Of a stretch of 64,000 bases of DNA, positions 1 through 9,596 are shown in pieces (position 1 is the stretch's first letter; each line of letters begins with the position of its first letter). Made by a program: the position numbers and the translations under genes. Where the stretch lies: assembly GCA_040398465.1 (NCBI GenBank), contig JBBAUA010000005.1:1-64000 (forward strand), in the 5' to 3' direction. The notes beneath the pieces were generated by a model, which was not told the origin of the DNA, ran no database searches, and saw only the letters and a list, made by a program, of their open reading frames with translations. Source of the DNA: UBA7672 sp040398465. Lineage in GTDB: Bacteria > Pseudomonadota > Alphaproteobacteria > Caulobacterales > Hyphomonadaceae.

Positions 1-399
1 GGAGGCGCGCTGGCGAAGGCTGCGGCTGGCGCGATTGAAGTGGTGGACGAGGTGCGTACGGTCAATATCTCCCGTGCGATCGATGCGCTGACGGATGCGG
101 GATGGAATGTTGTCGGACTTGATGGCTCGGCGGAGTTGACGCTTGATCAGGCGATCGCCGGCCCCGAGCCTGTGGCGATCGTCCTTGGCGCCGAGGGCGC
201 CGGCATTCGTCATGGCGTGGCCAAGGCTTGCACGCGATTGGCGCGAATTCCGATGCAGCCAGGTATGGAGAGCCTGAACGTCTCCAACGCCGCCGCTATC
301 GCGTTCTACGAGGCGATGAAGCGGAAAGGCATTGTTCCGCCGCCGTCTGCTGCACGCCTGCCTGAGGATGACGGTGGATTCGACGGCGAAGCCGACTAG
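1..399 (+). CDS. TrmH/SpoU-family 23S rRNA or tRNA 2'-O-ribose methyltransferase, C-terminal part
   Basis: The reading frame is open from the first base, so the gene begins before the window. About 132 residues are visible. They carry the SpoU motif 2 and 3 region: LGAEGAGIRHGVAKAC followed by IPMQPGMESLNVSNAAAIAFYEA, the knotted SAM-binding part of RlmB/TrmH enzymes, which transfer a methyl group from SAM to a ribose 2'-OH in RNA. The tail after the fold is acidic (PEDDGGFDGEAD). RlmB is the most likely member, but the N-terminal substrate domain needed to separate RlmB from other TrmH proteins is missing. The next gene starts 30 bases downstream and may be co-transcribed. Confidence 0.85.
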   Translation, partial: GGALAKAAAGAIEVVDEVRTVNISRAIDALTDAGWNVVGLDGSAELTLDQAIAGPEPVAIVLGAEGAGIRHGVAKACTRLARIPMQPGMESLNVSNAAAIAFYEAMKRKGIVPPPSAARLPEDDGGFDGEAD

Positions 400-429
400 A
401 CTTGTCGTCGACCTGAGGAGACGCAGATC

Positions 430-1422
430 ATGCGCATCGCAATCGTCATCGTGCTTGCCCTCATCGCGGTTGCGGCCGGGACCGTCTGGGGCATTGGACA
501 GTTTGGCTCGACGTCGACCGTGGTCAGCGTTCCGCGCGATCCGGTCGTACGTGAGCCGCAAGTGGTTGCTGCAACGACCCCGGCAAGCCCAACGCCGCAG
601 GCGCGGACTTTGCCGACGCCGGGCCCCACGCCCGCTGCGCCGAGCCAACCGGAACCGACGCCGGAACCAGCTGCACGACAGCAGACAGAGCCGCCGGCGG
701 TTTCCTTCCGCTCGACACTGGCCCAGCAGGACGATGATCCGACAACTGTGCCGCCGTCCGCGCCTTCAAGCGATGTGACGCTTCCGGCCTCGGCGCCGGC
801 GCAAGCTGAGCTGCGGGCCTCGCCGCAACAGGCGCCTGTTTCACAGGCAGCTGCGCCGAGCGGGCTGGAGACGCAGTTCCAGGCGCGGCGCGTGACCTAC
901 AACCGGCCGCCGGAAAAGCTGGCGCTCAACAAGCCGGTGGATGTGTCGCTCGTGGTCAATGCGACAGACGACGAGGCTGCAGGTCGGGAGGCGCTCGAAG
1001 GATTCAAGGGCGAGATCGTCGAACGCGACGTCGAACTCTCGGACACTGTTTCGGCCCAGCTGACCGGCGTGGGTTTCGACATCACGTCGCAGACCGTGGA
1101 GCGTCAAAGACTTTCGGGCAAGACGGTGAACCGCTGGCAGTGGCGGGTGACGCCGACGGAGCCGGGGCAGCACACGCTCATCCTCGAAATCTTCGGCTAC
1201 GCTACCGGCTCGCTCGATGCAGAACCGCTGGATGCCTATCGGGACGTGATCACGGTGGAAGTCGAACAGATCGACCAGCTTGTGGCATGGGCGAAGGGTG
1301 TGCAGCCGTTGTTTGCCATTCTTGCTGCACTGGCCGGTATCGGCTCGGCGGTGTTCGCTTTCCTGCGCTTCAGGGAAGAGAAGAAGCAGACGAAGGCGGC
1401 GAGCAGGAAGCCGGAAGCCTAG
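430..1422 (+). CDS. Membrane-anchored protein with Pro/Ala-rich region
   Basis: 330 residues, function not recognised. The N-terminus is one hydrophobic helix (about residues 3-25). A low-complexity Pro/Ala/Gln/Thr stretch follows (about 40-150), then a compact region (about 150-285) rich in beta-type sequence with the look of a secreted Ig-like domain. A second hydrophobic helix (about 288-310) precedes a basic tail (EEKKQTKAASRKPEA). This predicts an envelope protein held at both ends with the middle in the periplasm. The ATG is preceded by a good ribosome site (GAGGAGA). It ends 3 bases from the convergent M20 gene. Confidence 0.7.
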   Translation: MRIAIVIVLALIAVAAGTVWGIGQFGSTSTVVSVPRDPVVREPQVVAATTPASPTPQARTLPTPGPTPAAPSQPEPTPEPAARQQTEPPAVSFRSTLAQQDDDPTTVPPSAPSSDVTLPASAPAQAELRASPQQAPVSQAAAPSGLETQFQARRVTYNRPPEKLALNKPVDVSLVVNATDDEAAGREALEGFKGEIVERDVELSDTVSAQLTGVGFDITSQTVERQRLSGKTVNRWQWRVTPTEPGQHTLILEIFGYATGSLDAEPLDAYRDVITVEVEQIDQLVAWAKGVQPLFAILAALAGIGSAVFAFLRFREEKKQTKAASRKPEA

Positions 1423-1425
1423 CTG

Positions 1426-2802
1426 CTACTTCAACAACTCCCGCGCCGCAGCCGTCATCGCCCTGACGCCGGCTGCAATCGTCGGATCAGGATCCGGCGC
1501 GAACTCGGATGAGTGGAGCGCGGGCAGCGGTTTGCCGCCCGGCTTCTGAGCGGCGTCGAACTTGTCCTGTGCGACAGCGCCAAGCCAGAGCAGCATGACA
1601 GGGATCTTCTCCGGCGTGCGGCCATAACGGGCGAAGTCTTCGCCGCCCATGCTGGGTGTCGCTGTGTGGATCGCCTTGGCGTCGAACTCCTTTCGCAATG
1701 CGCCGGTGACGCGCGCGACGAGATCGGGATTGTTGTAAAGCGAGGGTGTTGCATCGTTCTTGATGCGCATGTCGATCGCCTTGTCGGGGTCGAGCCCGGC
1801 CGCCATCGCTTCGGCGCGCGCAATGCGCTCGATGCCCGTAAGAAGTTTCTGGCGAGTCGCGTCAGCGAATGAGCGGACGGTGAGCTGCAGATCGACTTCG
1901 TCGGGGATGATGTTGTGCTTGAAGCCGCCATTGAAGGCGCCGACGGTGACGACGCCTGCGTCATCCGGCGCAATCTCGCGCGAGACCAGCGTCTGCAGAG
2001 TTGTGACGATGCGCGCGGCCACGACGATCGGGTCTTTCGTGTCCTGAGGATACGCGCCGTGGCCGCCGACGCCGGTAATCTTGATGTCGACGCTGTCGAC
2101 ATTCGCCATCACATAGCCGGAACCGACGCCAAGCTCACCAGCAGGAAGCGCGGCATTGTCGTGCAGACCGATGACATGATCGGGCTTGGGGAAGCGCGTG
2201 AACAGGCCGTCCTCGATCATGCTGAGCGCGCCGAGGCCGATCTCCTCCGCGGGTTGAGCGATCATGACCAGCGTGCCCTTCCAGTCGGCCTTGCGGGCGA
2301 CGAGATCGCGCGCGGTTCCGATCCAGATCGCCATGTGCAGGTCGTGCCCGCAGGCGTGCATCACGCCGGACTCTTCACCGCTCCAGGCCGTGTCGCGCGC
2401 CTTAGAGGCGTAAGGCAGGCCGGTCTTCTCGACGAGCGGCAGCCCGTCCATGTCGGCGCGGATCATGAGCGTGGGGCCGGGACCGTTCTCGAGCACTGCG
2501 ACGAAGCCGTAGCCGCCGACGCCGTCCTCAACCTTGCCGTAGTCCTTCTGCGCACGCGCCTTGACCCAGGCATCGCCGAGGCCCGTCGTCACCTTGAAGC
2601 CAAGCCGCTTCATTTCGGCGGCGAGCACAGCGGACGTGCTCTTCTCCTGGAAGGAAAGCTCGGGATTGGCGTGCAGATGTTCGTAGAGCTGGCGAAGCGT
2701 CTTGCCTTCCGCCCTGAAGGCGGCTTGTGCGGCGGCCGGTTGCGGCGCGGATGCACATGCCGCCAGCAGGGACATGCCGAGGGCGAGGATGGCTTTCTTC
2801 AT
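1426..2802 (-). CDS. M20 family amidohydrolase/peptidase lipoprotein
   Basis: Zinc amidohydrolase of the M20D/IAA-amino acid hydrolase-like group, which hydrolyse N-acyl amino acids or aminoacylated compounds. Metal-binding motifs are visible: HACGHDLHMA around residues 155-165 and QPAEEIGLGA around 190-200, with the dimerisation domain in between (GVGGHGAYP). The start at 2802 is chosen because GGGAG sits 7 bases upstream and the protein then begins MKKAILALG and runs into a lipobox (LLAAC). It is therefore a predicted lipoprotein acting in the periplasm or on the outer membrane. An in-frame start at 2841 would add 13 polar residues before the signal and is unlikely. Substrate cannot be told from sequence. 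Confidence 0.88.
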   Translation of the reverse strand: MKKAILALGMSLLAACASAPQPAAAQAAFRAEGKTLRQLYEHLHANPELSFQEKSTSAVLAAEMKRLGFKVTTGLGDAWVKARAQKDYGKVEDGVGGYGFVAVLENGPGPTLMIRADMDGLPLVEKTGLPYASKARDTAWSGEESGVMHACGHDLHMAIWIGTARDLVARKADWKGTLVMIAQPAEEIGLGALSMIEDGLFTRFPKPDHVIGLHDNAALPAGELGVGSGYVMANVDSVDIKITGVGGHGAYPQDTKDPIVVAARIVTTLQTLVSREIAPDDAGVVTVGAFNGGFKHNIIPDEVDLQLTVRSFADATRQKLLTGIERIARAEAMAAGLDPDKAIDMRIKNDATPSLYNNPDLVARVTGALRKEFDAKAIHTATPSMGGEDFARYGRTPEKIPVMLLWLGAVAQDKFDAAQKPGGKPLPALHSSEFAPDPDPTIAAGVRAMTAAARELLK

Positions 2803-2872
2803 GGTTCGGCTCCCGTTTGGAATTGTGTAGCGGGGACCCATTCTCTCGTCGACAGCCGCGTAGCGGGCGCAA

Positions 2873-4360
2873 TCAGGTAATCAGCGCGTAGTCCATGTCG
2901 AGTTCGTCGGCGGCTTGCTCGAGACGCCGTTCGACGGATTCGGAGACCAGTGCGCGATAGGCGGGCGTCACTTTCAGGGTCAGCGTATCGCCGTCGCATG
3001 TCAGGCGCGCATGCTTGAGCAGGTCGGCGGAGCGGCCGGAGAAGTCGGCGGCGAGGCGCATCAGGGCGCCAAGCGCGCGGGCCTTGCCTGCGGTGTTCGC
3101 ATCCAGCAGCATTTCGCTGACATCGTTGCGCAGCCCGCGCTTGAAGCGCGAGGCGACGGCCAGCGCGAGCGCCGCACGGTCGCGATGGTTGAGCCCGGGC
3201 AGCGGCGCGCGCGCGACAAGATCGAAGGCAAGATCGGCGCGATGGTCCGGATGCAGCAGCGCGCCGATGTCGACAAGGCGACAGGCCGCGGCAGAGAGGC
3301 GCGCGTTCAGAGTATAGGGCGCAGCCTCGCTCGCCCACTCGGCAAGGGCGCGGCCGAACTCGGATGCCTGCTCGTCCGCGATCAGCGCATCGAGGCCTGC
3401 ATCCAGAGGGTCTTCCTGGCGTTCGGCGGGCTCGAGGCTGTCGAAGATGATCCCCTCGCGCACGCCGTAGGACGAGATCATTACCGACTTGAACTTCCCG
3501 ATCTCGATCACGCTCCTAAGCACGGCGGCGGCATAGGGGATGGTGATGGCGCGCTTCCGGGCGACTTCCAGCAGGAGCTCCGCGTGCTTCTTGCCGGCCA
3601 GCACATCGCCGAGAAGCTTGAGGAGGTCAGCTGCATCCATCTCGTAGTTTTGCAGCATGTGCAGCGGCGCGCGGGTCAGTTCCATGTGCATCGTGCCTAT
3701 CGCGCGCCACGCGCCGCCCACGGCAAAGAACACATCGCCTGATTTCTTGAGCTCGGGCGCGCCGGAGAGGATCTCCTTCACGCGCGCCTGAATCTTTTCC
3801 TCGTTGAACGCGCCGCCGCTGTCGAGCGCGAGGGGGCCAAGCGGATAGGTCGAGCCGGAATCGTAACGTCCGCCGACCAGCCGCGCGAGTTCGAGGCTGG
3901 AGCCGCCGAGATCGCCCACGACGCCATCGACGCCCGGAGTGCCGGCAAGCACGCCCTCGGCGGCGAAGCGCGCTTCGTCGCCGCCAGAGAGAACACGCAG
4001 CTGGACGCCCGTCTCCCTTTTCACGCGCTCCACGAATTCCCTGCCGTTGGACGCGTCGCGAACGGCGGCTGTGGCGAAGGGGAACAGGGCCTCAACCTTC
4101 TGTGCCCGCGTGATCGATGCGAAGCGCGACAGGGCGGCGACGGCGATCTCTACGCCTTCGGCATTCAGCTCCCCCGTCGTGGTGAGTCCGCGGCCGAGGC
4201 CCGCGAGGACCTTCTCGTTGAAGCGCGGCTGCATCGCGCGGCCTCGCACGTCGTAAACGACAAGGCGTACGGAGTTGGAGCCCACGTCCATCACGCCGAC
4301 ACGGCGCCAGCGGATGGGCTTGGTCGCAGATTTCGACCTGGCTGGTGAAGTCACCGTCAT
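2873..4360 (-). CDS. ppx: Exopolyphosphatase / guanosine pentaphosphatase (Ppx/GppA family)
   Basis: About 495 residues of the ASKHA (actin-like ATPase) fold. The phosphate-1 loop GVMDVGSNSVRLVVYDV lies near the N-terminus, and a second nucleotide-site glycine motif GDLGGSSLELARL is about 140 residues later. The enzyme releases orthophosphate from polyphosphate ends and may act on pppGpp. The C-terminal region (from about 310) resembles the HD-like helical domain of longer Ppx proteins. It lies directly downstream of ppk1 on the same strand, so synthesis and breakdown of polyphosphate are encoded together. The start is uncertain: an in-frame ATG at 4420 would add 20 residues with no clear ribosome site; 4360 gives a start close to the conserved fold. 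Confidence 0.88.
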   Translation of the reverse strand: MTVTSPARSKSATKPIRWRRVGVMDVGSNSVRLVVYDVRGRAMQPRFNEKVLAGLGRGLTTTGELNAEGVEIAVAALSRFASITRAQKVEALFPFATAAVRDASNGREFVERVKRETGVQLRVLSGGDEARFAAEGVLAGTPGVDGVVGDLGGSSLELARLVGGRYDSGSTYPLGPLALDSGGAFNEEKIQARVKEILSGAPELKKSGDVFFAVGGAWRAIGTMHMELTRAPLHMLQNYEMDAADLLKLLGDVLAGKKHAELLLEVARKRAITIPYAAAVLRSVIEIGKFKSVMISSYGVREGIIFDSLEPAERQEDPLDAGLDALIADEQASEFGRALAEWASEAAPYTLNARLSAAACRLVDIGALLHPDHRADLAFDLVARAPLPGLNHRDRAALALAVASRFKRGLRNDVSEMLLDANTAGKARALGALMRLAADFSGRSADLLKHARLTCDGDTLTLKVTPAYRALVSESVERRLEQAADELDMDYALIT

Positions 4361-4439
4361 TCGCCTAGCCTGACCATCTGGCCTGATCCCGTACACACAG
4401 TCCCGTTCACACAGGGACATAGGCCGGGATTCGCCGGCG

Positions 4440-6644
4440 TCAGGCCCTGGGCTTCAGCTGCGGCGGGGTGGTGAGCCGCAGCGCGCTACCCCTGCCAGAC
4501 AGGCTGGGGTTTTCAAGGAAGTAATCGTGCGCCGAGAAGGGCTGGCGGCCCTTGCCCGTCGCGGTACGCACATACCCTCCATCGGGACGCAGCGTCCAGC
4601 TTTGCGCGCGGTCGTTGAGATTCGCCAGCATGATCTGGTCGAGAACCTGGTTGTGGACAGTTGGATTCTTGATCGGCGTGAGCGTTTCGACGCGCCGGTC
4701 GAGATTGCGCTGCATCCAGTCGGCCGAAGTTATGAACACCTTTGCCTCGTCGGATGGCAGGCCGGCGCCGTTGCCGAAGCAGACGATGCGCGCGTGCTCC
4801 AGGAAGCGGCCGACCATCGACCGGACTTCGATGTTGTCGGAGAGCCCCGCGACGCCAGGCCGCAGGCAGCAGATGCCCCGGATGACCAACTGGATCGACA
4901 CGCCGGACTGGCTCGCCTTGTAGAGCGAGTCGATGATGGTCTCGTCGACCAGCGAGTTCAGCTTGGCCCAGATCTGCGCTGGGCGGCCGGCCTTCGCGTG
5001 AGCGATCTCGTCCTCGATCAGCTGGATGAGGGTCGCCTTGAGGTTTACCGGCGAGATGGCCATCGACTCCATCTCCTTCGGCTTGGAATAGCCGGTCACG
5101 AAATTGAACAGGCGGCCCGCATCGCGGCCGATCTTGTCGTCGGCGGTGAACAGCGACAGGTCGTCATAGATGCGCGCGGTGATCGGGTGGTAGTTGCCGG
5201 TGCCTACATGGGTGTAGGCGCGCAGTGATCCCTGTTCGCGACGGATCACCAGCGAGACCTTGGCGTGGGTCTTTAGATCGATGAAGCCGTAGACGACCTG
5301 CACGCCCGCGCGTTCGAGATCGCGCGCGAGGCGCAGGTTGGCTTCCTCATCGAAGCGCGCCTTGAGTTCGACAAGCGCGGTGACGTTCTTGCCCGCCTCG
5401 GCCGCCTCGATCAGGGCGGCGACGATCGGTGAGTTCTTCGAGGTGCGGTAGAGCGTCTGCTTGATGGCGACGACTTCGGGATCGCGCGCAGCCTGCAGCA
5501 GGAACTGCGCGACCACGTCGAACGACTCGTAAGGGTGGTGGACGAGGATGTCCTTCACGCGGATCGAGGCGAAGATGTCGCCATTGTGCTCGCGCACGCG
5601 CTCGGGGAAGCGCGGTTCAAATGGCCGGAAGACGAGATCCGGGCGGCCGTCGACGATCAGCTCCTTGAGCTGGTTCATGCCCATGATGCCTTCGACCTCG
5701 GCGACATCCATTGGCTCAGCGCCGATTTCCTCGATGAAGAACGCCTTCAGGCTCTCCGGCGCGCCGCGGTCGATCTTGAGCCGCACGATGCGTCCGCGGC
5801 GGCGCTGCTTCAGAAGAATTTCGAATTCGCGGACGAGGTCTTCCGCCTCTTCCTCGATCTCGATGTCGCTGTCGCGGATGACCCGCAGCATGCAGCGTCC
5901 CTTGGACACGCAGTCCGGGAACAGCACGTCGAGGAACAGCGTGATAACGTCTTCAAGCGCGATGAACCGGCGCGCCTTCGGCGTCTCCGGCAGTTCGATG
6001 AAGCGTTCGACATGGGTGGGGATCGGCACCAACGCGACCATCTTGGCCTTGTCGCTCGTGCGGATCAGCGAGAACCCGACCGCGAAACCCTGATTCGGCA
6101 GGAACGGGAACGGGTGGGACGGGTCGATGGCCAGCGGCGTCAACACCGGGAAGACGCGCTCCATGAAGCGCACGCGCAGCCATTCGGTGTCGGCTTCGGA
6201 CAGCTCGTCGGCATCGACGACGGCGAGCCCTGCCCGCTTCATCTCGGTTCGGATGTCGGTCCAGATGCGCTGCTGCTCGGCCATCAGCTGGCCAGCTTCG
6301 GCGCCAATCTGGTTAAGCTGCTGCATCGGCGTGAGGCCGTCGGACGAGACGCGCGTGATGCCGGTGCGCGCCTGCTGGCGAAGGCCGGCGACGCGGACCG
6401 AATAGAACTCATCGAGGTTCGACGCCGAGATCGACAGGAAGCGCAGTCGCTCGAGCAGCGGATGGCGGCGGTTCTCCGCCTCCTCCAGCACGCGGCTGTT
6501 GAACTGCAGCCACGAGAGTTCGCGGTTGAAGAAACGCTCCGGCGAATTGGCCAAAGGCGAGGTCAGGCCGGGCGCATTTCGGCTTGCCGGCGCGATTTCG
6601 CGCACGCGTCCACGCTTCGCCTTGTCAGCTCGGTCTGCCATCAT
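4440..6644 (-). CDS. ppk1: Polyphosphate kinase 1
   Basis: 734 residues, full length for PPK1. It makes polyphosphate from ATP reversibly through a phosphohistidine intermediate. The N domain starts at ERFFNRELSWLQFN, the classical PPK1 opening. The first phospholipase-D-like domain contains DLKTHAKVSLV with the catalytic histidine, and the second contains GRFLEHARIVCFGNG with the second conserved histidine and the ADWMQRNLDRRVE motif. Upstream is hdaA (start-to-stop gap about 87 bases) and downstream is ppx, an order also seen in Caulobacter relatives. The N-terminal 30 residues are polar and basic and probably disordered. A second ATG three bases in (6641) is an equally possible start. Confidence 0.96.
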   Translation of the reverse strand: MMADRADKAKRGRVREIAPASRNAPGLTSPLANSPERFFNRELSWLQFNSRVLEEAENRRHPLLERLRFLSISASNLDEFYSVRVAGLRQQARTGITRVSSDGLTPMQQLNQIGAEAGQLMAEQQRIWTDIRTEMKRAGLAVVDADELSEADTEWLRVRFMERVFPVLTPLAIDPSHPFPFLPNQGFAVGFSLIRTSDKAKMVALVPIPTHVERFIELPETPKARRFIALEDVITLFLDVLFPDCVSKGRCMLRVIRDSDIEIEEEAEDLVREFEILLKQRRRGRIVRLKIDRGAPESLKAFFIEEIGAEPMDVAEVEGIMGMNQLKELIVDGRPDLVFRPFEPRFPERVREHNGDIFASIRVKDILVHHPYESFDVVAQFLLQAARDPEVVAIKQTLYRTSKNSPIVAALIEAAEAGKNVTALVELKARFDEEANLRLARDLERAGVQVVYGFIDLKTHAKVSLVIRREQGSLRAYTHVGTGNYHPITARIYDDLSLFTADDKIGRDAGRLFNFVTGYSKPKEMESMAISPVNLKATLIQLIEDEIAHAKAGRPAQIWAKLNSLVDETIIDSLYKASQSGVSIQLVIRGICCLRPGVAGLSDNIEVRSMVGRFLEHARIVCFGNGAGLPSDEAKVFITSADWMQRNLDRRVETLTPIKNPTVHNQVLDQIMLANLNDRAQSWTLRPDGGYVRTATGKGRQPFSAHDYFLENPSLSGRGSALRLTTPPQLKPRA

Positions 6645-6731
6645 CGCCCAGTGTCTTCGGCCGGTCTGACGCCAGCCATGAAGAACCCGCTTACCATCAA
6701 TAGATTACGGATCGTTTGCGGTAATGACAGA

Positions 6732-7427
6732 TCAACCCGGATCCATGCCCAGCGCGACCAGCACCGCGCGGGCCGACCGCAGCCCCTCCGCCCTGCCCGG
6801 CGTACGGGCAATCTGGTCGGCGACCCGGCCCACCGCCTCCCATGAAGGCTCCATCCGGCGGGCGAGATAAGTCACGGATTCCTCTGGAATTATCAGGTGC
6901 CGAAGGGCGGATTCCTCGCGCAGGCGGGCGGCCAACGTCTCATCATCGGGCGGCGCAATATGGGCGACGGGCATGGCGGCGAGGCGCGAGCGCAGGTCGG
7001 GCGGGCTTGTGAACCAGCCGGCCGGCTCGGTCCGGCCGGACAACAGGACCGGGGCGCGGCGGTCCCGGCACAGGTTCAGCGCCGCAAAGAGTCCCATGGC
7101 GGCTGGCGGATGGTCGGCGTCATCGACCGCCAGGGCGGAAACGGACAGCCGGGCGATCTCATCGATTTCGGCGTCCGCCAGCCCCTCACCCGTGACGAAT
7201 GCCGCTCCCGCATCTTCCGCCCACATCCGCAGCAGTCGCGTCCGTCCGGATTGCGCTTCGCCCACGAGCGCCATCTGCCCACCGGGCCACAGCCGCCAGC
7301 GGCGTATCGCGGTTACCGCGTCCGCATATGAGCCAGTTTCGATCAGGGCCCTGCTGTCGGGGTCCGCTTTCGGAAAGTCGAGGAACAGCTGGCCGGCGTG
7401 CCGGTTGCCGCCGGATGCGCCTGTCAT
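6732..7427 (-). CDS. hdaA: DnaA-related replication regulator HdaA
   Basis: 231 residues of the DnaA/Hda AAA+ family without the DNA-binding domain IV. Hda-type proteins help switch off DnaA after initiation by stimulating its ATP hydrolysis when bound to the replication clamp. The N-terminus carries QLFLDF at residues 13-18, a good match to the beta-clamp binding motif. The P-loop is degenerate: GEAQSGRT at about 55-62, with arginine where the Walker A lysine is expected. The Walker B region ALAVDDADH and a C-terminal helical lid follow. Its start overlaps the stop of the DUF2066 gene by 4 bases, so the two are coupled. Assignment rests on these motifs and on the hdaA-ppk1 neighbourhood. Confidence 0.85.
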   Translation of the reverse strand: MTGASGGNRHAGQLFLDFPKADPDSRALIETGSYADAVTAIRRWRLWPGGQMALVGEAQSGRTRLLRMWAEDAGAAFVTGEGLADAEIDEIARLSVSALAVDDADHPPAAMGLFAALNLCRDRRAPVLLSGRTEPAGWFTSPPDLRSRLAAMPVAHIAPPDDETLAARLREESALRHLIIPEESVTYLARRMEPSWEAVGRVADQIARTPGRAEGLRSARAVLVALGMDPG

Positions 7428-8461
7428 GGCGCTCCCGTCGCCTGCAACACCCAGCCGCCATTGGCGCTGGTCAGTTCGACGCCGCGCGAACGCAGGTCTG
7501 ACTGCAGTTGTTCGGGACTGCCCGCATAGTTGAATGTGATGTCCGCGCCGGCGACAGTAATCGACTCGACGTTGAGGTCCTGGATCAACCGGGAGGACTC
7601 AAGCCCCTTCCGGATGCGCGTCCATTGCTGCAGGTCGGCGAAGTTCGCGATGAGCGAAACGCCCGTCGAGCCGGTGGACCGTATGACCGACGAGGCTTTC
7701 CATGCGCGCTCCATTTCGCCAACCGCACCGGCCTGCGCCGAGCTGAGGCTCACGAACGGGCCAACGACGCCGATGGTGGGGTTGGGCACGGTGGCGCGCA
7801 TGTCGGTGAGCCGCACATAGTATTGCGGCCCCTGCATGTAAGCCTCGGCGATGACGCCGCGCGCTGCGCCCGTCGAGCTCAATTCGCCCTGGACATCCGC
7901 AGTCGTCGGACGCTGCGACCAGCCGCGCGTCGAAGCGATATAGGGCGCCAGCGAGGTCTCATCGGACTTGCCTACGGATCCCGAAACCCACTGCGAAGCC
8001 CAGTCGCTCGCACTCACATTCGCGGCCGCGACCGGCACCACAAGCGCCAGGGCCGCCTGGTTGTCGACATAGGGAACGCCGCGCTGCTCCAGGTAGGCGC
8101 GCACGCGATCCTCGTCGAACGTCCAGGTCACGACGCCGGTTGCGCGGATGCCGCCCGACACGGAAGAGCTCTTCATTTCGCCCTGGGTCTGATAACCGCG
8201 ATAAAGCTGCGCGACGGTCGAAGGCTCGATCGGCTGGGTCGCCCGTGCGCGATCTTCCGGCAGTGTCAGTCGGTTGATCAGACGCTGGGCGCCAGAAAGA
8301 CGCGCCGCATTCCTGCCCTGCAGGCCAGCATCGGCGGCCGAGGGCGCCACACCATCGACCACCAGGTCCTTCACCCGGTAGACCGTATTCTGGGCGAAAG
8401 CGGCCCCTCCGGCGGCAAGGGACACGGCGAGGACTGCAACGAATCTGGCGATTTTTCTCAT
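7424..8461 (-). CDS. DUF2066 domain periplasmic protein
   Basis: 345 residues with a clear Sec signal (ARFVAVLAVSLAAGGAAFAQ) directly after MRKI. The mature part begins NTVYRVKDLVVDGVAPSAADAGLQGR, typical of DUF2066 proteins, which are exported and of unknown function and often precede hdaA in alphaproteobacteria. The start at 8461 is chosen because it places the signal peptide at the very N-terminus; an upstream in-frame ATG at 8512 would put 17 polar residues before it. The 3' end overlaps hdaA by ATGA. The gene is divergent from purM, with about 100 bases between their starts. Confidence 0.8.
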   Translation of the reverse strand: MRKIARFVAVLAVSLAAGGAAFAQNTVYRVKDLVVDGVAPSAADAGLQGRNAARLSGAQRLINRLTLPEDRARATQPIEPSTVAQLYRGYQTQGEMKSSSVSGGIRATGVVTWTFDEDRVRAYLEQRGVPYVDNQAALALVVPVAAANVSASDWASQWVSGSVGKSDETSLAPYIASTRGWSQRPTTADVQGELSSTGAARGVIAEAYMQGPQYYVRLTDMRATVPNPTIGVVGPFVSLSSAQAGAVGEMERAWKASSVIRSTGSTGVSLIANFADLQQWTRIRKGLESSRLIQDLNVESITVAGADITFNYAGSPEQLQSDLRSRGVELTSANGGWVLQATGAP

Positions 8462-8564
8462 GGCGGGCAGTCGTACCAGCGCCTTCCGGCAACTTAAAGG
8501 CAGGTTGTGCATGATCGCTTTGTCATGCTGGCGATAACCAGACGTATCGTGTTAGTGGCCGCGC

Positions 8565-9596
8565 ATGAGCGGTGAAGATTCCACAAAGCCCCTGACCTAT
8601 CGCGATGCAGGCGTCGACATCGACGCGGGCGATGCGCTGGTGGACGCCATCAAGCCGCTGGCTGCCTCAACGAAACGTCCCGGTGCCGATGGCGCACTCG
8701 GCGGCTTCGGCGGGCTGTTCGACCTGAAGGCCGCGGGGTTCAAGGATCCGGTGCTCGTTTCGGGGACAGATGGTGTCGGCACCAAGCTGATGCTCGCCTT
8801 CGCGACCAACCGCCACGAAACGATCGGCATCGACCTCGTCGCCATGTGCGCCAATGACGTGCTGGCGCAGGGCGCTGAACCGCTTTTCTTCCTCGACTAT
8901 TTCGCCACCGGAAAGCTTGACGCCGGCACTGGCGCCAAAGTCATCACCGGCATCGCCGAGGGCTGCCGGCAGGCCGGCTGCACGCTGGTTGGCGGCGAAA
9001 CGGCGGAAATGCCGGGAATGTATGCGCCGGGCCACTATGACCTTGCAGGCTTCGTGGTCGGCGCAGTGGAGCGACCCGACATCCTTCCGAAGACGGACGA
9101 CATGAAGCCGGGCGACGTACTGGTGGCGCTGGCCTCCTCCGGTCCGCACTCCAACGGATATTCGCTGATCCGCCGCATTGTCGAGCGCACCGGGCTGGCG
9201 TGGGAAGACTGCGCGCCATTCGATGAGAAGAAGAAGCTCGGCGAAGCGCTGCTGGCGCCCACGCGGATCTATGTGAAGTCGCTTCTTCCTTTGATCCGCA
9301 ACAAGCGCATCAAGGGCCTCGCCCACATTACCGGCGGCGGCCTGACCGAGAACACGCCGCGCATGTTGCCCGATCATCTCGTCGCGAAGATCGATGACAA
9401 GGCGTGGACACTGCCGCCCGTGTTCGACTGGCTGCAGCGTGCAGGCTCCGTCTCGCACGAAGAGATGCGCCGCACCTTCAATTGCGGCGTCGGCATCGTG
9501 ATGGCGGTCGATCCCGTCGTGGCGCAGCCGTTGATGGAGCGCCTGATCGACCAGGGCGAAGAGCCGTTCGTGATCGGCGAGCTTGGCGCAGCGTGA
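8565..9596 (+). CDS. purM: Phosphoribosylformylglycinamidine cyclo-ligase
   Basis: 343 residues, normal length for PurM (AIR synthetase), which closes the imidazole ring of FGAM to AIR with ATP in purine synthesis. Signature stretches are LTYRDAGVDIDAGDALV near the N-terminus, GTDGVGTKLMLA, ANDVLAQGAEPLFFLDY, and GGETAEMPGMY, the nucleotide and metal sites of the PurM fold. Its stop overlaps the GTG start of purN (GTGA), the usual purM-purN arrangement. Transcription probably starts in the gap shared with the divergent DUF2066 gene. I saw no recognisable purine riboswitch there. Confidence 0.97.
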   Translation: MSGEDSTKPLTYRDAGVDIDAGDALVDAIKPLAASTKRPGADGALGGFGGLFDLKAAGFKDPVLVSGTDGVGTKLMLAFATNRHETIGIDLVAMCANDVLAQGAEPLFFLDYFATGKLDAGTGAKVITGIAEGCRQAGCTLVGGETAEMPGMYAPGHYDLAGFVVGAVERPDILPKTDDMKPGDVLVALASSGPHSNGYSLIRRIVERTGLAWEDCAPFDEKKKLGEALLAPTRIYVKSLLPLIRNKRIKGLAHITGGGLTENTPRMLPDHLVAKIDDKAWTLPPVFDWLQRAGSVSHEEMRRTFNCGVGIVMAVDPVVAQPLMERLIDQGEEPFVIGELGAA

